From IMG/VR virus record IMGVR_UViG_3300018080_000622, positions 1 to 22,617 of that record: a DNA stretch of 22,617 bases; one strand, written 5' to 3'. This document shows positions 18,540 to 22,617 of the stretch, piece by piece. A model generated the notes under the pieces. The model saw nothing but the letters and a program-made list of their open reading frames with translations. It ran no database searches and had not been told where the DNA came from. Position 1 is the first letter of the stretch; each line of letters begins with the position of its first letter. This DNA is from a virus. The translations under genes were made by a program, and so were the position numbers.

Positions 18540-20966
18540 ATGGCTGAGTTCAATTTTAAAGATAGTAACTATAGGTTCTCTGATCCTATTAGATTTTTTA
18601 AAGCTAATGATCCCTATTATTTTGAAGTCGATAATATTCCTTTAAAACAACTTCAAGAAAACTGTTTATGGTTGAAAGATCAGCTTAGACAGTCTACACC
18701 TGAAGTTCAAAAAGTAAAAAGGGCTGATATTGATGAGCTTAGACCTTATGCTACTGGAGGGGATAGACTAGTTCGAGTTAATCCAGGAAGATATACTGCT
18801 AGAGTAAACGATGCGACTAAGTATAGACCTCTTGCCTATCTTCTTAGACAGTCGGGTCAAGAGGTTGGAGAAACTGATTCCTGGCTCGCTGCGGTTCCTG
18901 GAGAAGGCACCTTTGGAACAAACTCAACTATATCTTGGAATACATTTTTAGATGGGGCTCTACAAAAGTTTAAGAGTTCAATCTATTCTACTGGAGGAGG
19001 TCCTTTAGATACTACTAACTCTTTAGGTCTAAATGGTTTAGAGACTAGAGTTTTTACTTGGCCCGTTGTTAACTCAGACTTTGCTATCAACAACACTGGA
19101 GTTGTTTTAGATGACTCCGTTTCTTATATAAAATACGCTCAATTAAGCGAGAATAACCCAGGAGGATCAGTAGCCTTTGTTCCCACAGTAATATCACAAG
19201 CAATACTCTGGGCTAAAAGCTTTTCCTCACAAAGTTTTCCTCTATTTACCCATGAAGGGATTGAGTCGGATGGTTTTGCTAAATTAGCAAGAACTGAATC
19301 ACACTTTGTAAAACTATGGAGAGGTGTTGCTAGAACTGCTGTTGTAGATATAGACGAAGAACTTACTATTGAAGTTCCTGCTTTTAATACAGAAGACTTT
19401 AACTACATAGATGAAGATGGAAATGAACAATCAGTAGATGGTGTACAAACTAGAATTGATTTAGTATTCATTTACACTAAACCTGTAGATATGGAAGAAG
19501 TAAATATTCTTAAACCTACAGGAAAAACAACTATAACAAAACCTCAGTTAGGTATCGTTAAAGGAGCAGGTATAAAACTTAATTTAGATCCTATAAATAA
19601 CGAATCAGCAGAGAGGGGTATATGGCAACCCACAACGGATGAGCATAAAATCTTAGCTTGCCCAGCAGACCAAAATAATCCAACATTAGGATTTACAGCT
19701 ACTTCTGCTAACGATCTTGCTTATGATGTTAGAGGAACCTTCCCAACCCCAGACGATCTACTTAACTTAGCTCCATTACTTTCAGAAAGATTAGAGACGG
19801 ACGCTATCGAATTGGTAGGTCAAAGTATTCTTCCTGTTGCTTATGTGTGGGTTCGTAACGAAGGCGATTTACTGACTAATGGCAGTGTCCCTGTTCAAAC
19901 AACTGATGTTATTGATATTCGTCCATTCTTTAGAACAACAGAATTAGCTTACAATGAAAGAGCAGGTATCGCAGCAGCGTTTCCTCAATTATCTCTAGCT
20001 AATCCCGCAGTAGGCAAAGCACAACTAGATTATGAATTAAGAAGAGTTCATAAAGACTTATTAGCAAAAATACCTGTAATTGGTGAGGGTCCTTCAATAG
20101 GGCTTAAAACTGTTGCTATGGGATATGTTTATGGTGGTTGGTTCTTTGGACCCGAAGGAACTATTTTAAACTATTTTCAAAATGCAGTTTCTCCTTTAAT
20201 TACTAAACAGCAGGTAGGACAGCAAATGGGGTTTGTTAACGCACCTAATTACCCTGATTGGGATATAGGAGAGTGGACCCAATACTATGAATTAGATTCT
20301 CCAGGAAAGTATGCTGTAGACTACATCAACTATGCGCCTTTGGGCACTCCAGAAACTTTGGTTGCCGGATGTTTCTCTGGAAAGGTTAATGAGGATGGAA
20401 AAACTGATGGTGGAGCCGAGCCGCCAACAACGCTAGGTACAGCACAAGGAGGAACACAAGAAACTATATTAACTGCCGCCTCACAAGACAGAGCAATTAT
20501 ATACAAAAAAACGATATACTTTGATAGACCGTCAGACATGATTGACTACTCTGTTAACGTGCATTTAATAAATAGTATGCTAGTTTATGATGGTACTACC
20601 GAAGGAAGCAGTGATCAAGGTTTGGCAAAAAACATTTATGTTGCTAAAGAATTTAATAGATTTACCATTGTAGTTACTAATGGATTTAATATACTTGATG
20701 ATCAATACCTTGATGATATTCAAAACAACAGAGCTGGTAAAGCAAACAACAGAATGGCACAAGTAACTGTTTGTGTACCTCCTTTAATGTACTCGCAACT
20801 AGACCAATCACTTAACTCTAGTTGGTCTAAAGGTATTCTCTCTTTTGGAACTTGTTATTACCCAACTGTTCAATGGACTATGACAGGTGTTTATCCAGAA
20901 GACTCAGCTTATTATGGTGGAGTTACTGTTAACAGTCCTTCTAACCCCTTAAATGTTATTAGATAA
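18540..20966 (+). CDS. Large virion protein sharing an N-terminal anchor with the beta-helical adhesin
   Basis: An 808-residue protein, counted from ATG 18540. An in-frame TTG at 18531 would overlap the previous gene and sit 2 bases from the GGAGA site, so the ATG is preferred. Residues 24-50 (DPYYFEVDNIPLKQLQENCLWL) match the signature near the N-terminus of the upstream 1183-residue protein, with the shared core Y/F..(E)xDN(L/I)PL..L. The remainder is mixed alpha/beta with acidic stretches (DEDGNEQSVDG near 295) and shows no repeated beta-helix pattern, no signal peptide and no family I can name. The gene order (after baseplate and fibre-base proteins) and the shared anchor suggest a peripheral baseplate or fibre component. 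The gene ends at TAA 20964-20966, 8 bases before the next start. Confidence 0.55.
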   Translation: MAEFNFKDSNYRFSDPIRFFKANDPYYFEVDNIPLKQLQENCLWLKDQLRQSTPEVQKVKRADIDELRPYATGGDRLVRVNPGRYTARVNDATKYRPLAYLLRQSGQEVGETDSWLAAVPGEGTFGTNSTISWNTFLDGALQKFKSSIYSTGGGPLDTTNSLGLNGLETRVFTWPVVNSDFAINNTGVVLDDSVSYIKYAQLSENNPGGSVAFVPTVISQAILWAKSFSSQSFPLFTHEGIESDGFAKLARTESHFVKLWRGVARTAVVDIDEELTIEVPAFNTEDFNYIDEDGNEQSVDGVQTRIDLVFIYTKPVDMEEVNILKPTGKTTITKPQLGIVKGAGIKLNLDPINNESAERGIWQPTTDEHKILACPADQNNPTLGFTATSANDLAYDVRGTFPTPDDLLNLAPLLSERLETDAIELVGQSILPVAYVWVRNEGDLLTNGSVPVQTTDVIDIRPFFRTTELAYNERAGIAAAFPQLSLANPAVGKAQLDYELRRVHKDLLAKIPVIGEGPSIGLKTVAMGYVYGGWFFGPEGTILNYFQNAVSPLITKQQVGQQMGFVNAPNYPDWDIGEWTQYYELDSPGKYAVDYINYAPLGTPETLVAGCFSGKVNEDGKTDGGAEPPTTLGTAQGGTQETILTAASQDRAIIYKKTIYFDRPSDMIDYSVNVHLINSMLVYDGTTEGSSDQGLAKNIYVAKEFNRFTIVVTNGFNILDDQYLDDIQNNRAGKANNRMAQVTVCVPPLMYSQLDQSLNSSWSKGILSFGTCYYPTVQWTMTGVYPEDSAYYGGVTVNSPSNPLNVIR

Positions 20967-20974
20967 TGTGTTAA

Positions 20975-22617
20975 ATGGTATTCCAAGATCCGTTAGAGCC
21001 ATACAAGAAAAATGGAACTAAATTAACATTTGATTGTGGTAAGCTTTTACCTGGATATGGAGAGTCTGATTTTGATGACTATGACCCTCCATTAGACGAT
21101 GTTGATGTTCCAGGAACTATCGGTTGGGATGACGCAGGAAATGATAACGATGTAGATCCACAACTCTGTCAGTGCCAAATTATTCCATATGTTGCTGAAA
21201 GTAGTACAGAGTTTCTATATGGGTTTGATGGAGGACAGCATGTAATTAGAGGTTATTTGGTTTGCTTAACCTTTCTTCAAGAGTGTAAAGAGGCTGATCC
21301 AAGTAATCCTCCTACTACAATTCAAAATCTTATTTCACAATTTGTTCCTAATGACGGAAATAATGTTAGAGTTGACGGAATAACAGGAAGTCCTTGTAGC
21401 TGTGGCAGTAATGAGTGTCCTCCTATTACTATTTGTTACGAACTACCTCTTACAGGAGATAGACCAAACGTTACACCTCCTCCAGGAGGAGGTGGAGGTC
21501 CAACTCCAGGCCCAACTACCCCAGGTCCAGGAGGAGGCGGTAATATTAAGTGTTTATGCGTAGTTAAAAGCGTAACAACCAGATATGTAGGACCAACAAC
21601 TCCAGTATTTGACGATAGTGCTCCTTTACTATCTTGTAGTTCATTTGAAGTAAATGTGGAGTTAGAGTGTAAAAGATACGATATTAATAACCCAGTTGAA
21701 AATGATCAGTATATTAAGGACTCACTTACAGCGAGTATAACTAGAGGTGCTTATAATGATCTTCAAAATAATGGTGATATTAATCCACCCTTACCTACAT
21801 CTCCTAACACTTTTGATGATATAGGTAAAGATTGTTGTGAGGATGATAGCGGTCCTTGTGAGAATATTATTTATACTTATGTTGTATGCGAACCGAAAGA
21901 ACCAGTTGGAACTACTCCAATAGAGACTGGAGGAGGAGAGCCGGGTGATGGTATTATTTTTGTTGCTGATCCTATAGTAGATCAGGATTTAATTAGTGAT
22001 TTTGGAGTTACTAATGAGTCTGACCCTGGAGGAGGAGCAGGAGATGGTATTATTTTTGTTGATGGTTCTGTTACTGATCAGGATTTAATTAATGATTTTG
22101 GAATTACTGATGGAGTAGATTCAGACCCTCCACAACCTCCATTTGTTACTGCTGGAGGTTTAACTGGGGTTGTAGTTCCTCCCCAGCCACCTTTTATTGC
22201 TACCAATGGACTAACAGGAATTCCTTCTCCTCCTAGCCCTGGAGGGGGCGGTGTCACAGGAATTAGAGTTCCCTTCAATCAAAATGCTGGAGTCTTTGTT
22301 AGTACGGAAGGGAACTCAGGAGGAGGAGGAGGAGGAGGTAACTCTGGAAGTCTTGGACTTCCTTCTCAAACAGTAAATGCACAAGTAGAAGGAGACTTTA
22401 AACCCTCTAGAATTCTAGATGAGGGTATAGTTCAAAATAACTTGCTTAATCAGTCTGGAGAGATTGATTTAAATAATCCTCTATTTTTAGAGTATTTATC
22501 TAATAATGACCTACTAGCTCTTACTGATGATGATATTTCTATAAGAAAAAATAGAAAACCAAAAGGACTTGTACAAAATAATCTTTATTTAAATATCTTT
22601 AAAGATCAAATATCAAA
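20975..22617 (+). CDS. Cysteine-rich, Gly/Pro-linked repeat protein (partial, runs off the window)
   Basis: An open frame from ATG 20975 to the right edge, 547 codons without a stop; the C-terminus lies outside. Residues 30-62 are very acidic (13 Asp/Glu). Residues 65-154 and 193-305 are two divergent copies of an eight-cysteine module: Cys 65, 67, 97, 104, 141, 143, 148, 154 against 193, 195, 221, 232, 287, 288, 295, 305. Both contain an ExC-(K)-x-x-D-x-x-NP type segment after the fourth Cys. They are joined by a Pro/Gly linker (168-189). Two 33-residue repeats (319-384), three Pro-rich repeats (385-432) and a seven-Gly run (449-455) follow, then a non-repetitive polar region. No family is recognised. 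An earlier GTG (20968) meets a stop after 17 codons. Its position after the adhesins suggests a virion surface or fibre protein; cysteines may bind metal or form disulfides. Confidence 0.65.
   Translation, partial: MVFQDPLEPYKKNGTKLTFDCGKLLPGYGESDFDDYDPPLDDVDVPGTIGWDDAGNDNDVDPQLCQCQIIPYVAESSTEFLYGFDGGQHVIRGYLVCLTFLQECKEADPSNPPTTIQNLISQFVPNDGNNVRVDGITGSPCSCGSNECPPITICYELPLTGDRPNVTPPPGGGGGPTPGPTTPGPGGGGNIKCLCVVKSVTTRYVGPTTPVFDDSAPLLSCSSFEVNVELECKRYDINNPVENDQYIKDSLTASITRGAYNDLQNNGDINPPLPTSPNTFDDIGKDCCEDDSGPCENIIYTYVVCEPKEPVGTTPIETGGGEPGDGIIFVADPIVDQDLISDFGVTNESDPGGGAGDGIIFVDGSVTDQDLINDFGITDGVDSDPPQPPFVTAGGLTGVVVPPQPPFIATNGLTGIPSPPSPGGGGVTGIRVPFNQNAGVFVSTEGNSGGGGGGGNSGSLGLPSQTVNAQVEGDFKPSRILDEGIVQNNLLNQSGEIDLNNPLFLEYLSNNDLLALTDDDISIRKNRKPKGLVQNNLYLNIFKDQIS
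21475..21493 (+). repeat. GC-rich perfect palindrome in the Pro/Gly linker
   Basis: ACCTCCTCC A GGAGGAGGT, a 9-bp inverted repeat around one base, encoding Thr-Pro-Pro-Pro-Gly-Gly-Gly. No T-run follows. Adjacent Pro (CCN) and Gly (GGN) codons produce such palindromes automatically, so a dedicated function is doubtful. Confidence 0.5.
21929..22126 (+). repeat. Two tandem ~33-residue coding repeats
   Basis: Unit 1 (21929-22027) and unit 2 (22028-22126) both read GGG..GDGIIFV, five variable residues, then DQDLI(S/N)DFG(V/I)T and an acidic tail ending SDP. The GDGIIFV blocks start 96 bases apart (21944 and 22040). Near identity at DNA level in 'gatggtattatttttgttg' and 'gatcaggatttaatta' points to a recent tandem duplication in the coding frame. 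Confidence 0.9.
22127..22270 (+). repeat. Pro-rich 17-residue coding repeats (two good copies, one degenerate)
   Basis: Copies at 22127-22177 (PPQPPFVTAGGLTGVVV) and 22178-22228 (PPQPPFIATNGLTGIPS) are adjacent and in frame. A third, degenerate copy at 22229-22270 reads PPSPGGGGVTGIRV. They continue the repeat region of the cysteine-rich protein and probably act as an extended spacer. Confidence 0.85.
22319..22339 (+). repeat. Seven-glycine codon run (GGA x6, GGT)
   Basis: Six GGA triplets followed by GGT, in frame, encoding residues 449-455 of the cysteine-rich protein. A simple triplet repeat of this kind can change length by slippage without breaking the frame. Confidence 0.9.

Noticed and set aside
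20966-20980. ATG 20966 and GTG 20968 as starts of the last gene
   Set aside because: Both frames stop early (after 2 and 17 codons). Only ATG 20975 leads into the long open frame to the window edge.
21475-21493. Palindrome as an intrinsic terminator
   Set aside because: No T-run follows, it lies inside an open reading frame, and Pro-Gly codon strings produce it automatically.
1-22617. Alternative genetic code (stop reassignment)
   Set aside because: TAA, TAG and TGA all end genes at sensible places, often within stop/start overlaps.

Overview
This 22.6 kb, AT-rich window is a tightly packed, single-strand block of virion genes from a contractile-tailed (myovirus-type) bacteriophage or prophage. 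It covers the baseplate and the start of the host-adhesion module. Twelve coding regions are supported, all on the + strand; the first and last are cut by the window edges. There is almost no intergenic space. Seven of the eleven complete or entered junctions are stop/start overlaps of the ATGA or TAATG type, or gaps of 1-2 bases. All three standard stop codons end genes, so there is no sign of stop reassignment. No RNA gene, CRISPR array, insertion sequence, integrase, attachment site or clear terminator is visible. The host cannot be named from this sequence. Low GC and near absence of Shine-Dalgarno motifs are weak hints only.

Layout. (1) 1-89: tail end of an unidentified upstream gene. 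(2) 115-8849, baseplate core: a short gp53-like wedge protein, a large tail-hub-like protein, a gp5/VgrG-like spike with a beta-helical needle, a 909-residue protein ending in a LamG/concanavalin-like domain, gp25-like wedge protein, and gp6/baseplate J-like wedge protein. (3) 8849-13315: a 1488-residue wedge protein carrying a tail-protein-I-like segment, probably the functional counterpart of T4 gp7. (4) 13315-14983: two adjacent proteins that share N- and C-terminal signatures and look like paralogous fibre or collar components. (5) 14986-22617, adhesion module: an 1183-residue protein with a repeated beta-helix motif, an 808-residue protein sharing an N-terminal signature with it, and an open-ended cysteine-rich, Gly/Pro-linked protein that runs off the window.

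How they fit together (inference from families and order): hub and spike form the central puncturing device; gp53-, gp25-, gp6- and gp7/I-like proteins build the wedges around it; the paralogous pair and the large downstream proteins would hang from the wedge periphery and contact the host surface.

The least explained parts are the last gene, which contains two divergent copies of an eight-cysteine module followed by further internal repeats; the N-terminal signature shared by the two big adhesion proteins; the paralogous 352/202-residue pair; and the LamG protein placed inside the hub/wedge cluster. None of these was compared with a database here.
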